A DNA stretch of 64,000 nt. It comes from Laccaria trichodermophora (lineage: Eukaryota; Basidiomycota; Agaricomycetes; Agaricales; Hydnangiaceae). Location of the stretch: contig JACTVC010000011.1 in assembly GCA_018417955.1 (NCBI GenBank), forward strand, positions 680,262 to 744,261, given 5' to 3'. A program made the translations under genes and the position numbers. Positions 13,974 through 26,500 of this stretch are shown here, one piece after another (within the stretch, counting starts at the first letter, position 1; each line of letters begins with the position of its first letter). The notes under the pieces were generated by a model, which searched no databases, was not told the DNA's origin, and worked only from the letters and a program-made list of their open reading frames with translations.

Positions 13974-16079
13974 CTAGTAAATTCGCGGACACGAAATCTC
14001 CTCCAGGTTCCAGAAAATATCGTGGCGCGACAACTTGAAGCGTCGATTAGAAGATTGTGCGGCCAATGTGCGGAATTCAAACGTTGAGAGCTCGTGTCAC
14101 ATGATGTATGAGGGCGGGACAACTTGAAGCTCTTGACTTCGAGGTATCTTTCAAGTTGTAGTACCTTCCCCGACATGCGCTAACTTTCCGACGATTGAAG
14201 GAGGTTGCTGGCACGCCCAATTTCAGTGACTTTCACGGTGCTTTTTTTCGAGCTGTTGCTGGTCTCGATACTGTGCTTTGCTCCGCAATAACCCAATCGA
14301 ATTTTGAGCGTCTGCATCCTTGCGAACTCTACTTGCCCGATGTCCTCTCCTTTCTTTCTTTGTTTGCTACACGGGGGCTCCACCTTGACAGCTTGATCTG
14401 CTGTTTCTCCTTGATTTCTCCCTTTAGAACCCCTGGACTATCTTGTGCTTCTCTACCCCACTTTCTTCAAGAAACCTTTTTCAGGGTTCCTCGATCACGA
14501 TAAAACTTCCGCTGATTGAGCTCGGAAATACTCTCAGCTGCACCTCACCCCTCGATGACTACACTTCTCGTTAGCTGCAGACCAGGGGGAGCACTCGTTT
14601 GCAACGCGTGTGACTGACTGCCGGAATGAGGGTGAGTCATTTTATTCTATCTGGAGGTAAACAACTTTCCGGCGGAGGCCCCTTTATTTCTGCAGAAGAG
14701 GCAAAACATCAGTTGAGAGGAAGCCGCACAAGCCACTTCAACCGAGTTCTAGGCCCACTCCGGACGCAAAGGTTCTGGGCAAAGACGCTTTAGGTTTTCT
14801 GTTGCACGTTCATGAAGGTTACAGGCTGAATCTCCGCTGGGGTTGTTGGTGTCAGCGCATTCTCATTTCTGTATGTTGCTTGAGGCGCGTGGGCATCCTC
14901 GGCGAAGGCGCCGTTTCGAACCTCGCAGCGATATTTGATATGCTATGGTCCAGGTACGAAAGAGAAGCTAGAATATACCCACCGTACAGCTACCGTTGTA
15001 CGGCATGCGTTTCGGACCTGCCACTGCCTCAGTTACCCACAACGGATGCCCCATTTGATACAGTCGATCAACTACTCCCTAGACATTGACCACCATGGCC
15101 GCATCCAATAATAATCATGGCCCTAGAAGACAGGGACAGCCTGGTGAGGTTGTCTTCGGCTTTTCACCCGATTACACCCAGCCTTCTTTTGTCACTCATG
15201 GCGTGGAAGCAAAATCTAACGACAACGGCTGCCGCAATGACATTCTACCCCAACCACGAGGGCAATTCGCAGCTGTCCGACATCTGCGTGAGGCCCTCTC
15301 AAGCAACGCACTTACAGACCTATCACCGCTCCGATTTCCTTTGGGACTTGCCAAAAAGTTCCCAATGTCGTTTCAATCCCTTGATACCGCAATCCTATCC
15401 GAAATTAAGCGTTGGAACCATCAAAGTGGGGATACCCCTTTGCGTATTTCTCGTTTGGCCACAACCTCTCTTCCAGGTAATCCACAGAATTGAGGAATAT
15501 AGAGCCCTCACGCTTCTAACGTGTGTCCTCATGGTGTTCAGAATAGGAAATGTATGCCAGGATGTGTTTTTGGCGGGTTGAACACCACTGCAAGTCATGG
15601 TGGTTGTATAGATAATGTCTCAAGGTAGGAGACGTCTAAAAAATATCACGTATGCCGCAGACCTGCATGCAATACTCGCTACGTATATCGTTAGCCCACC
15701 TCCAGTGGTCGTATGTACGAGGGAACGGATGGTCTCAAATTTAGTTGACGGCACTCGGCACAAGTAATCGGAGTCCTCCGTTTGTGAGGTAATCTGCTAG
15801 TTCTCTATGAGTTTTCTCAACTTGTAAAATCCAAACTTTCTGACTCTCAACTTTCCGTATCCGTTCCATCACCCCGATAACTACGCCGATAACCAGGGCA
15901 TTTTCAACCCTGATTCCTTATCTTCTCACAGTAGGATTAAATTTTAGTGCGATCTTCAGAACGTTACAGCACCCTGTAGCTGGTGAGTTGTTTCACCTCG
16001 ACGCTTTTGTCAACGGTGGGATCTTGAATAACCTTCCAAGCCTCAAGCTCTGGTTTCACAGTTCTCCAGTTTTTTTACA
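13974..16079. other. Long intergenic stretch; one weak frame of 132 codons
   Basis: Upstream of the ING gene. The best frame is 15095-15493 (+), with ATG in a CCACCATGG context, but it has no recognisable motif and a competing frame overlaps it (15117-15581). Short repeated motif CAACTTGAAG occurs at about 14030 and 14119 with an inverted copy near 14150. I see no supported gene. Confidence 0.45.
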
Positions 16080-18038
16080 ATGGCCGGCACGGTTGCGGCA
16101 TCTGTGCAAAATCTCGAAGAAGCAGCAAACCTTGCATCCGACTTGATCACCAGTCAGTTCGTTGTGACACATAATTTCCAATACCCACTTCGCTCTTTCG
16201 TCTAAATTCGATCAGTCTGCACATGCTATCGCTTTATGACCCTAATTTTCGGACCATTATTAAATTCATCTATTTCATTTTTACCTGGTCTGGTATTCAA
16301 TTGACTTGGCCTTTCGTCGTATAGCTCTGGATAACTTGCCCAGCGAAGTCCAACACCTACTCAACGAGATACGACTCAAAGATCGACGATGTCAAGGTCA
16401 GCTACTTTTGTGCCCATAGTGGTTATCTGTCGCGTACGGTGACGTCGCAGTCCTCGGCTGACTGTGGTGGTTCATAAACCCCCTTTTTATGCAACTTTAT
16501 AAGAACACGCACGCTGACGACTCGCTCCCCCTTGATCGGGACATTGTTTGCTCAAATCATTTATAGAACTTCAGCAAGATATCGCAAAAGATCAAGCGAA
16601 ATACATTAAATATTCTCTTCGTCAAGATCCAGCCGTCATATCACCTGCGCAAATCGGCAGTAAATTAAATGGCGCCGGTGGAGACGCCCCTGGAGAAGCG
16701 CCTCAAGTTTCAACTCAAAATAAACCAGTTCCGAAGGCCCACTTCCCCGCTCGCATTGCAGCTTCCTATGTGGAGATCGACTCTCTTTCAAATGAAAAGG
16801 TTGTTTTAGCGCAGAGGCTAATTGACTTGATAACACGCACGCGGGCTAGAGTCGATGCGAATCTGGCAAATGTGCAGGTCTTACAAGGCGAATCTGTGTC
16901 AACGCCGTACAACGCTAGGCGGCCAGAAGGAATGTCGGGAGGTTTGAATCTAGTGGCACAGTCCGGGGAGGGCGTACGGCCTCTTACGGCAAGGACTGGA
17001 CTCGGATCTGCGGACTCCAGTGTCCCTTCGACTCCTCCAGCTATGGTGTCTGGGCCTTCATATAACAAAAGTGCGTCACATTGATGAAAAACCCTCTTTG
17101 TGCAATGCGGTATTAGCTCGCCGCATTCAAGCAACGGGATGGGAATGAGTTGAGGCTATGCGTCGTGGAGCGTCCGGGTTGAATCAGATTCTCAACATAT
17201 TTTGAGATATTTTGCGGTGTTCTTTTTTGCTTTTTTATTATTATTACCTTCCTAACTTTACTAACTATCTCTTTTCTTCATTTGCCTTTTCTTCGTTGGG
17301 ACAACAGAACGCCGCATAACAACAACTACGTCCATTAAGCTGCAGAGCCCTACACCTTCGACACCCCAAGCTGCTTCAGTTGTTTCGTACCCGAAATCCC
17401 GCCTTTCACGGCAGGTACAGCTCACGCGATCACAGCAACAGCAAGAAGAAGACTTGGATGCAGATGCAGAAGGAGAGGAAGATTTGGAAGGAGAAGATGC
17501 CGAAGATGATTTGACGCCCTATTGTTTTTGCCACAAGCCGAGTTTTGGAGATGTAAGTCATATCCCCCTGCCTGCTATGCTTCTGCATTTATTCCCGTAA
17601 AACACCACTGACGTCTCACCCCTTTTTGCTTCAGATGATAGGCTGCGACAACCTCGACTGTCCTTACCAGTGGGTGAGTGCTCGTTTCTTCAGCAAAATT
17701 TCCCCCCCAAATACAGCAGTTCGTCGGATACGATCCCACTACCTGCCTTTTTTTCCCCCGCCATTATCGGCAGGTTGGCAAACCACAGCAATACACTTTA
17801 AACTTGATTAAATTTGGTGCTCATACAACTTGGAATTTTTTTGTTCTCCTCGTTGACTGCCTCCTCTGCTTCATTTCCGTTTAAACACCGTGCTCACTGG
17901 CGTCCTTTTTGACACCCACGTCAGTTCCATATCAGTTGCGTTGGCGTAAAAACACCCCTCCCAGACAAGTGGTACTGTCCTGAATGCGTCAGGAATAGGA
18001 GCGCTGCCCCGGAGCGCCGGAAAGGCCGCAAGAAGTAG
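16080..18038 (+). CDS. ING-family PHD-finger protein (Yng2/ING4-like NuA4 subunit)
   Basis: Chromatin reader that binds H3K4me3 and anchors a histone acetyltransferase (NuA4 in yeast, HBO1/MOZ for animal ING4/5). The N-terminal ING domain spans exons 1-3: VASVQNLEEAANLASDL-like helix, then LDNLPSEVQHLLNEIRLKD and LQQDIAKDQAKYIKYSLRQ. The middle is Ser/Pro-rich, then acidic (QQQEEDLDADAEGEEDLEG). The C-terminus is a PHD finger: YCFCHKPSFGDMIGCDN, CPYQW, and after a ~250 nt intron FHISCVGVKTPLPDKWYCPE, followed by a basic tail GRKK. All C4HC3 zinc ligands are present and the histone-binding Asp/Trp positions look conserved. ATG at 16080; TAG at 18036-18038. Confidence 0.92.
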
Positions 18039-21000
18039 GTGTGCAGTTCCGTACCGGGTTTGAAGATGGGGGCGTAATGTAGGAAAGGTCCTTGTGACGA
18101 TTTGCCGTCGACGTTTGTATAACTCCGATACTTCGTAAGTAGAGCCTCAAATTTTCCTGTCGAATCGAAACAGAAGCGAGAAGGCGTGGAGAGTGATCGA
18201 CACTTGTTCCAATCTTCCTGGGCGAGCATTATGGTGGAGCTGCTGGAGCACACATCGAAGAAAATAAATTCTTTGGCACACAAGGTCCCTTGAGCACTGC
18301 CCGTATCCGTCGAGATGGTTGGGCGACCGATTATGCATTTATGATCCATACGAGTGTAAATGGAACACTCATGCAATTTTGGATTAATTGTGAAAGGGAG
18401 GCATTGCGCAGAAGCAAGAGTTTCCATGCGGAGCGCATCATAAATATGTAGCTACGTTGCACCGCAGTAAGCTGTAGCCGTTTACATCAAAGCAGGAGGC
18501 CCGTAAAACTGGCAAAGATGGTTACGAACTTTCTGAAATCGTTGATAACCTGCAAGTCGCAGCACGCATGAAACTTGACCGCACCCAGTACGCCCGACGT
18601 CCCGCCATAATTTCCTTTTTACGACTCAGGCAATAGACGATCGATCGAGTGGTTTGATCCCGACGTCATCGATCTCAGCTGGAGGATTCCGTGACTCCGG
18701 CCGATCAAGTCGAGCATTAACGATGAGAAGGTGTCGAGCGCGCCAGTGCACCGTGACACACGTAGAAGATGTGAAGGAGGCGTTTTTGCTTATGGTGAGA
18801 ACTGCGACTCCTGCTCCTTGATAGACGCAAAGGGGGTGATTGAGAAGCAGAACTTAGTAGCGCTCGTCATGAAACGGACTGACGTATTTGTTAACAAAGT
18901 ACCCAGATGCTAGCTAGGTTATTATTATCGTTTTGGAGTGTGTACGGGGAGTAGGTACAGCCTTGAAAGCATAGCATGACAACTTCAAAGCGCATTAATC
19001 TAAAATTATGACCGATCACCCAGATCAGTGCGAAGGTTCGCACCCTTACTAATTAGAGCAGGCACATTTTATAAGAGAGCTTGTTGTTGAGATTTCGGGC
19101 TACTACTTATGGTAGTTCTCCGTTGAGATTTTTGTTGTTCAAGTTTGAGCTTGAAAGAGTGTTGTTGTTCGGAAGTGAATTCAAATTTGCTTGAATGGCT
19201 ACAAAGGGGATTGTAGAAATGGTACTGAACCCTGCTTTTACTCAGACACTGTCACGTAGTGTGGGTGCGGGCGCTGTGGTGGCGACGGAGCAGGTGGAAA
19301 GGTGTATAAAGCCCGCGTTGAATAGATAGACCGTAGTCCCCGGCAGATAAGCGAAAATACAAGAGAGAATTCTTTAGTGCACCCGACGAGGAAGGCTTTG
19401 ATTTAAATTTTATCCACGGCGAAACAAAAAAATGTATAAGCTCAGCTGTGCTCTTACTACAATCACACTCCTTCATACAGCACTCGTCAGAGTTAAGCAT
19501 CTATTTGCGAAGCCAACAAAGGAAGCTCGTCTATACGATCAAGCAACAGCCTGAAGCTTCTTCTGTTGTACGATCCTGTGTAAGCTCAGTAGTTATGCCG
19601 CAGGAAATAAACTCACCCACCCACATGCCGCATCACAGCTTCTCCAAAGCATGATGGAGGTAGATGTGTGATAACATCGCCTATCGTAAAGTAGTAAAAA
19701 GCACCTCTAGAAAATCTGATGGCCCGATTTCTAAGGTTTAGAGCCCGTACCTGATTCAAAAGCTTCGAATTCTCTTGCGATTTCATGGCTTTGCTTTTGA
19801 TGTGATGGTACCAGCACCAGCGACCTCGTTGACTTTGAAAAAATATTTTACTTCGGGTGGGAGCGCTCCGAGATGGGGTATAGAATTCCCAAGCGTCGAG
19901 GTCGCATCAAACACATGCGCGGAGGAAGAGCGAGACGCTAGGGTTCGCTTCGAGTGTCAAGACAAGTTAAATAATAATAATTTCTTGTTGGTGGAAGACA
20001 CAGGGAGCCCCATAATTTATATGAATTCCCAAGCGTCGAGGTCGCATGCGCAGGAAGAGCGAGACGCTAGGGTTTGCCTTTAGTGGCAAGACAAGTCAAA
20101 AAAAAAAAAAAAACCTTGTTGGTGGAAGAGACCGCGAGCCCCCAGATGTCTGAACTCCAAGGCAAGACTTCTAGGCATCTTCTGTGAAGGCTAGTAAGCG
20201 CCGAGGTAGACTCGCTCTCGAACATTCGCGGCGACGTCCGAAATCCATGACACAGAGGAAGACTTTCGGGCGCCGGTCACGAAATATCGAAATACCAAAA
20301 GCGGAACGCTCTGTCCTCCAAGGACCAAATATCGGCGAGTTACACCTCCGACAACCGCTGCTGCGCAAGAATTGAATAACCAAAGTTATGCACCCTCGTT
20401 GTGACTTGACTTGTGAGCGGGTTTAAATGTTTAAATGGCCCCAACGCCCCTGAGTTGGTGCCTTGCGATCTGCGTGGTCGCTGGATGCTTATGGCGTGGG
20501 GTGTGGAGATGAATGAATACTTGGGCCACGAGACGTGGGGGTGATCGGTTTAAACTATACGAGCACGAGTTCAAAGTTGTGTTGGATGTAGCGATCTTGG
20601 CTGGTGTAATCGGTGGTGGTGACCCGCATCAATGAACTCCGAGTGTGTGCCATTTGGGTGTCGACAGGGCGTGTGAGTGGTGGTCGTTGGTATCCATAAC
20701 AGCTGTATGTGTTTTTTCCCTGTTCTTGTTAAGCGAGACGGAAATAGATGTCCTGCTCACTGCGTAAGCTGCACTTGGTCTTGTCAGCGTGTGGTCGGTC
20801 GCGTCGCGAGTAAGCGCCATCAAAGCAATTCAGCAAAGTATACATTTGAGAGAGCGGAAGTTATTTGGTTGGTAATTGAGTTTTTATTCGCCAAGTGATA
20901 TGGAGCTAGGTGAAACGCTTAAAAATCGCCATTGTGGAGCCTGGAGGGTGAGATCGAAGAGTCCAACGGCTATTCAAAAGTGAGATATTCATTCTCCACG

Positions 21001-21987
21001 GCTTTCCAGTAGGCGAGTTCACGTGGACCGGATTTATTGGTCGACGAGAGGATCACCAGCCCTGTATGATTGATTCGCTTTCTATTCCCCGGTTGTTGGA
21101 CGATCCTCGACGTTGAGCATGATCCCTAAAATTTCACGGTGAATAAAAAAAAAATGAGTTGGTCATCGCTCGCAAGGGAGCACAAGGGTTGACAAAATTG
21201 AAGCCTTCAGGCTCGTTGGGATTTCCGGTGTTTAATTCTTTCGGTGTAAGGAGCGAATGACCAACTGAACGTAGAGAGGCAAGTTTCAGACTGTTGATGA
21301 TGAGAAAGAATTTGAAAAAATGTCAATGATTTTCGAATTTGATCATGTGCCGCATCAGTGCCTTTCTTGTGGTGGTGAGCGACCAAGTAATTTACATTGC
21401 AGGAATTTCCAAAGAGGGAATGTATACATACTGGTAGTAGATATGTAGAGTTGGGGGGAGCGTTCAGGAGCTGTCATTGTCATGGGGTGCTGGTGGGATG
21501 GTCCCGAGTCGGACTAGGCGGTAGCGACCAAGGGAAGGTGAATTGAATGGCAGCGTCGACTCGGCTTACTTGACGTGTATTACGGGGACAAGCGGATACG
21601 AGGGTGGAGGGAAGGTTGTATGTTTTGTATGACTTTTTGAGGTCTTTCTATATATGTGATGACCCGTAGTGTATCGCAAAGATGATGATCCTTGAAACCC
21701 GAAGGTAGACCAGAAGCGGTGAGCATTAGCAAGACTAGGATTGAGCGGTGTTCTGGGGCCAAGTCCGATGACCCAGAAGAGTGGGACGTTGCTGTGGCAA
21801 GGGGGGCAGGGGTGTCAAGGGGCCCGACGTAACCCCGTCAGGGAGGATCGTGACAGCAGTGTAACGTGCGTGACTTTCGTAGATTGGATCTGATAGCCAA
21901 AACAGGAGCTGTTCGCGTAGTTGAAAACCAATTGAAAACCAAGGGCGTTCTAGCTTGACTCTAGTTTTCTTCTGTTGCCCACAAGTC
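18039..21987. other. Gene-poor region upstream of the GATA regulator
   Basis: About 3.9 kb with no supported gene. It holds the ING 3' UTR, a tandem duplication near 19.9-20.15 kb (listed separately) and presumably the GATA gene promoter. The longest frame (17921-18427, -) runs through the ING 3' end and looks fortuitous. Confidence 0.5.
19883..20153. repeat. Two-copy tandem repeat, ~130 bp units at 140 bp spacing
   Basis: Copy 1 (19883-20012) and copy 2 (20023-20153) both begin GAATTCCCAAGCGTCGAGGT and share AGAGCGAGACGCTAGGGTT and CTTGTTGGTGGAAGA. Where copy 1 has an AT-rich TAAATAATAATAA stretch, copy 2 has a run of about 16 A. The A-run followed by a restart of the unit could reflect retroposition or simple duplication. 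Confidence 0.85.
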
Positions 21988-23577
21988 ATGGACTCGTCCA
22001 ATTTCGACGGTTATACTTCTTACTCTGATTCTTCCACTCCTCGCACTCCTTCCCCAGACGACATGCACTTCCTGCCCAACTCTTACAAGCACGTCCTCGA
22101 CACTGACGCCGTCCGCAATGGTTTTCCCGACGACGACGCCAACGGTGTGGCCCCTGAGCTTCGTCCCCATTCTTTGGACACATCTTACTGGCCTCCCCCT
22201 TCTTCCGCCCCAAATCCTTATGCTTTCAGCAACGACCGTGGCTCTCTCCTCTCAGAGCTTTATGACCATGACATTGACCACCACCAGCAACATCAGCAGC
22301 AACAACAACACCCTCCAGATTTTCAGCCAGCCGAAAACTGGCCTCAGTTGCAACACCAGTCTTCACGCCCTCCTGATTACCACATGATGCGCAGAGCCAC
22401 TTTCCCTTATGTGCGGCATGACCGTGACGAGGGTGGTCAGGCTTATCCCCCCTTTATGCAGCACCGTCAGGATCATAATAACCACTCCGCCCTTCTCCAT
22501 CCATATCCCCCTCGTCAAGACTCTCTCTACGAACTCTCTCTCCCCTCAGAATCCACTCAGCTGCATGGCGAGCCCTTTATCACCTCCTCTCCGCACTCAT
22601 CCTACCACGAGTTTGACGAGACTCGCATAAAATTAGAAGACAACACTCCCCACATGGTCCCTTCGCAAATGAATTTTTACCGTCCTCCTTCCTCTTCTTC
22701 CCAGTGCCACCCAATGGCCATGTCCTACCTTTCGCCGCATACGGGACTCCCCGTTCAACACACCGACGATGCTGCTTCAAAGGAGACCCAGTACCTTCGC
22801 CGTCGATGTTTCAATTGCCACACTACCGAACCCCCCTCGTGGCGTCGATCTACTCTCAATCCTGGGAAAATCGTCTGCAACAAGTGCGGTCTTTACGAAC
22901 GCACTCACTTGCGACCGCGCCCTCTGCGCTTTGACGAACTGCGAGCTGGAAACAAGGCGCGGAAGCAGAGCAAAGGCACCGTCAGCCCCAAACAACGGAC
23001 CGCCATGGTGAAGAAGGAACCACGCGAGTACGGCCTTGTACGTCGCAGTTCAGTATCTTCCACGTCCTCTGTCCATTCGGGCAGCGGCGCTAGCGATTGG
23101 GACGATAATGGTGTGTTGTCCAAGACCACCTCTCCTCAAGTCTTAGTCTGCTAACTTGGCCTCCTCCCTCGTCCCTTCCTTGCCTCAGTTTCTGTCTATT
23201 CGTCAGGCTCTGCTCCACCAACATCCTACAATTCCCCAAACCCGGGGACATTCCCGCTCTCGCGTGACTCTCAGTCTCCTCCGCGGGATGGTGGCATCAG
23301 ACTCCCCAACGCGCCGCTGTCGGATGTCGCATCTCTACATCAACAAGCTCAACACACGCCCTCTTTGCCGACGGCAACCCCTCGCAAGTCACATACATCC
23401 CCCACATACTTTTCCCCGAACCTGGCTGCTGCGACGCCGCAGCAGGACTACTTTTCTCGAGAGTCGGATGGGCAAACAGCAGTGTCAGGGGTGGAGGCTG
23501 CTGCAGCGTGGGCGGAGGCGATCGGGAACGTGTCGGGACTCGTGGCAAGCCCCGTTCCGACCCCCGTCGCTTCGTAA
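21988..23577 (+). CDS. GATA-type zinc-finger transcription factor
   Basis: DNA-binding regulator in the nucleus. The first exon (ATG at 21988) encodes a long Pro/His/Gln-rich region (e.g. HHQQHQQQQQHPPDF) followed by a single GATA finger: CFNC, 19 residues including EPPSWRR, then CNKC and the basic tail THLRPRPLRFDELRAGNKAR. Other fungal GATA fingers have 17 or 18 residues in that loop, so the C-x2-C-x19-C-x2-C spacing marks a basidiomycete subgroup (from memory; Schizophyllum Gat1-like proteins in fruiting are candidates). One intron (about 23112-23187) joins the frame to a Ser/Pro-rich C-terminus ending PVPTPVAS. An upstream TTG-started extension was not used. Large flanking non-coding regions suggest complex control. 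Confidence 0.9.
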
Positions 23578-26500
23578 AGGAGGAGGCCCTTCCAGTGTCT
23601 CGTCCAGTCTCTACTTATTAGCCTCTCCGGAAGCACCTTATTTATTTATTGAATCCTCAAAATCTCTCTCTCTCTCTCGACGATGCAGCTATCCTATTTA
23701 TTCGCCCACAAAAGTCAATGCTGTACCATCCCCATTACCAACAACAAGATTGTATCTACCTATCATGTCTCTCTATCTTGGCTTGCGCACTTGTCCGTTT
23801 CTACCCCATGTCTGGATCTCCACACACACTGGCCGTTAATCGGACTACTACCCTCCTTTACACCCCTTCCCTTCCTTTTACTTACACCGGATATCCTCTT
23901 CTTGCTGCATTTTTTTTTGTTCCCTCCCCTTGCTTCCTTAACCTATTATTAACCAGGAGGCGAGGGCGAGAGCATTGTTGTACTAATATCAGCTTCAATA
24001 TTTACCATTACATAGTAGACTTGTGGTATCTATCTAAACACACTTTTCGATTTTCGACTTTCCAACCCGCTCCTTTTTTGTGCGCTTTTACTCACTAGTA
24101 GTAGTCCCTGCATCGAATCCCCATCCATACGATAATTCTGAATACCACTCCCACACCAATATATTTATTACCCCCCGTGGATTTATAATTTTATGATCTA
24201 TTCCTGGCGCCCTTGAGCTCCAGGCTCCAGCCCCACCAGCCAGCCGAATGCGTGGAGCTCGGTCGGACTTGCTTGGCTCCTAGTCGGAGCGCCTTGCGAA
24301 GGTTGTTTTTTGTATTGCACCAGGCAAAGGATACCTTTTTTACATATCTAGCCCCTAGCATTCCTTTTGAACATGCTGTACTTACTCTATTGGAACCTCT
24401 CCGGGATTATATACCTCTACCTCTACCTCTGCCTCTACTCGGAGAACCCTTGTTTAGACCTCGATTACCAGAACGAAATCCTTTCCTCGGCGCTTACTTT
24501 ATTTTCGAACTAGTCCAGACCCAACCCTTTCCTTTACTCCAACTTGTTCAAGTACATAGTACGGCCCGCAGCGGGTGTGCGCGGTGACTCGAGTCTCGCC
24601 GTCCCCAGTGGGTGGTTTTTTTTGTTGTTCTGGTTTCGTGGGCGGGAAAAAATTTCCCCAGAAGAAAATTTGAAAGGCGAGAGCGACTCGGAGGGTGAAG
24701 TTACTTGGGAAAAGGGTGGGTGTGGGGGTGTGGGCAGGGTGTGAAAACCCTTGTTTTGCAAAAAAAAAAAAAAAAAGTTGTTCTAAACTTCTAATAAAAG
24801 GAAACACCCTGCGTCCGGTTCCTGGAAATTTGGTCATGCCGTCTGACTCTGACTCTTATCGTAAGGCGAAGAACTTGGGGGCAAGTTGTTAAAATACAAC
24901 TTACTTGTGTTGTATTCTTGTCCCCGGTATAAAGTGGGTACTGCGGAATTACACACGGCTTAATGTCGGGAAGCTAGTTGACATCCTGCTTGTCTCCATG
25001 AATTCATATGGAGACAAGCAAGCTGCAACTTACAAGGCTCATGTGCCATTTACGTATACGAATGTAGTACAAGTGCACCAACTTACATATCAAGGCCGCT
25101 CGGGGTTTTCGATCCGGACCTTTTGATTACAAGGAAAGAAGGAAGGGAGGGGAGAAAAGAGGGCGCACACTGTCACACAAAAGAAAAAAGGACTCGCTGA
25201 CTGTGGAAAGAAGAAAAAGAAGAAAAAACGAAAGGGCGCTAAGGGTTCAACGTTCAACACCTCTCGTGGGCATCCTATCCCACGATGGTGGAACCCTAGC
25301 TCAAGAGGTCAAGACTCAAGCGGCTTATTTCAATTTACTCTGAATATAAAAGGAATGGCTGGGACCGCCTACTCGTCGCGGGACCACATGGCGTCAAGGG
25401 ATCTACCTGCAAGTTGCTTTTCCAGAAAGGAATGAAAGAAGAAGGTAAAAAGGTCGGCGTTAGTTGTGCCGTACGTCGGGCGCGGGTCTTGCCCTCGTTT
25501 ATCACGCCATATGTACTGAGTGGCTCATGCGTGCACTAGCGCACGTTGGGTCGCGTGCGTTTCGAGGCGCGTTGGGCGGAGGTATAATTGCGAGGTTGAT
25601 CGAGGTATATATTAGCCTCCGTTGTAGATTTAATACGCGTGCTGGGATCTCGTTTGGTAAAATGATAGTCCGGACGAGGCATGACAGGGCATGACGCGTC
25701 TGCGTGGAAGAGATTGCATGGAAAGGGACGGCCGCAGAAGCTTCCCCCGACGATCCTTAATTGGTACATAGTGCGAGATGTAGATGGCTGTCAATTTGTA
25801 AGTGAGTTTTGTAACAAAAGAAATTGCATAAGAGGGAAACATCATTCTTCAAGCAAGTCCTTAGCTTGTACTTCTTGTAGAACGTTCCCTTGTTTCGAAA
25901 TCCCTGCAACAACGTTCTTGTTCCCGCATTGTAACGAAGTGCACATTCCATTTCTTCAACTGACAAAGTAGACAATTGAAAGGGAATCATATGGAGTTAC
26001 TTACTTTTATAAACACCACCAGCTGACGAATGTCGTCGTCGTCTCGCTTTTTCTTTGTTTCGTTTTGATTACCATTCCAGTCGTAAAATTCGCAAGCTCG
26101 CAGGGTTCAGGCGTCATCGTGGCTTGAACGTACTACATGCGTAAATCGAAACTATGAGTCACTGGCATAAGAAATGGAATGGAACCACAGATGTCACAAC
26201 CACTCAAGTACTCACGGCTTTACTCCGCTTTCATGTGCTTCGACTTTTGGGTGAATGCCTGTCAATAGGCCCAGTTGCGGTAATGGTGGAGGTCTGAGGG
26301 TGCCGCTTATTCATTTCGCTCATCAAAGGTGGGTGCAAACACGGCATAACACTGAGATCTTATCTTCGTTGGTGAGCCCGATTTGCTAGACGTCGCGCTC
26401 GGAGCCATAAAAATGCTCATAAGAAGCGTTTATTTATGCCGTTCGCTGGACTTCGTGTACAGCCTTCATTGTGGAGGCCGGCACTGCGGCTTACGAGGCA

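Noticed and set aside
15095..15581. Two overlapping plus-strand frames with a good start context
   Set aside because: They compete in different frames, show no family motif and no convincing introns; kept only as a note on the intergenic entry.
17921..18427. 168-codon minus-strand frame downstream of the ING gene
   Set aside because: It overlaps the last coding exon and 3' UTR of the ING gene, has no motif and no splice partner.
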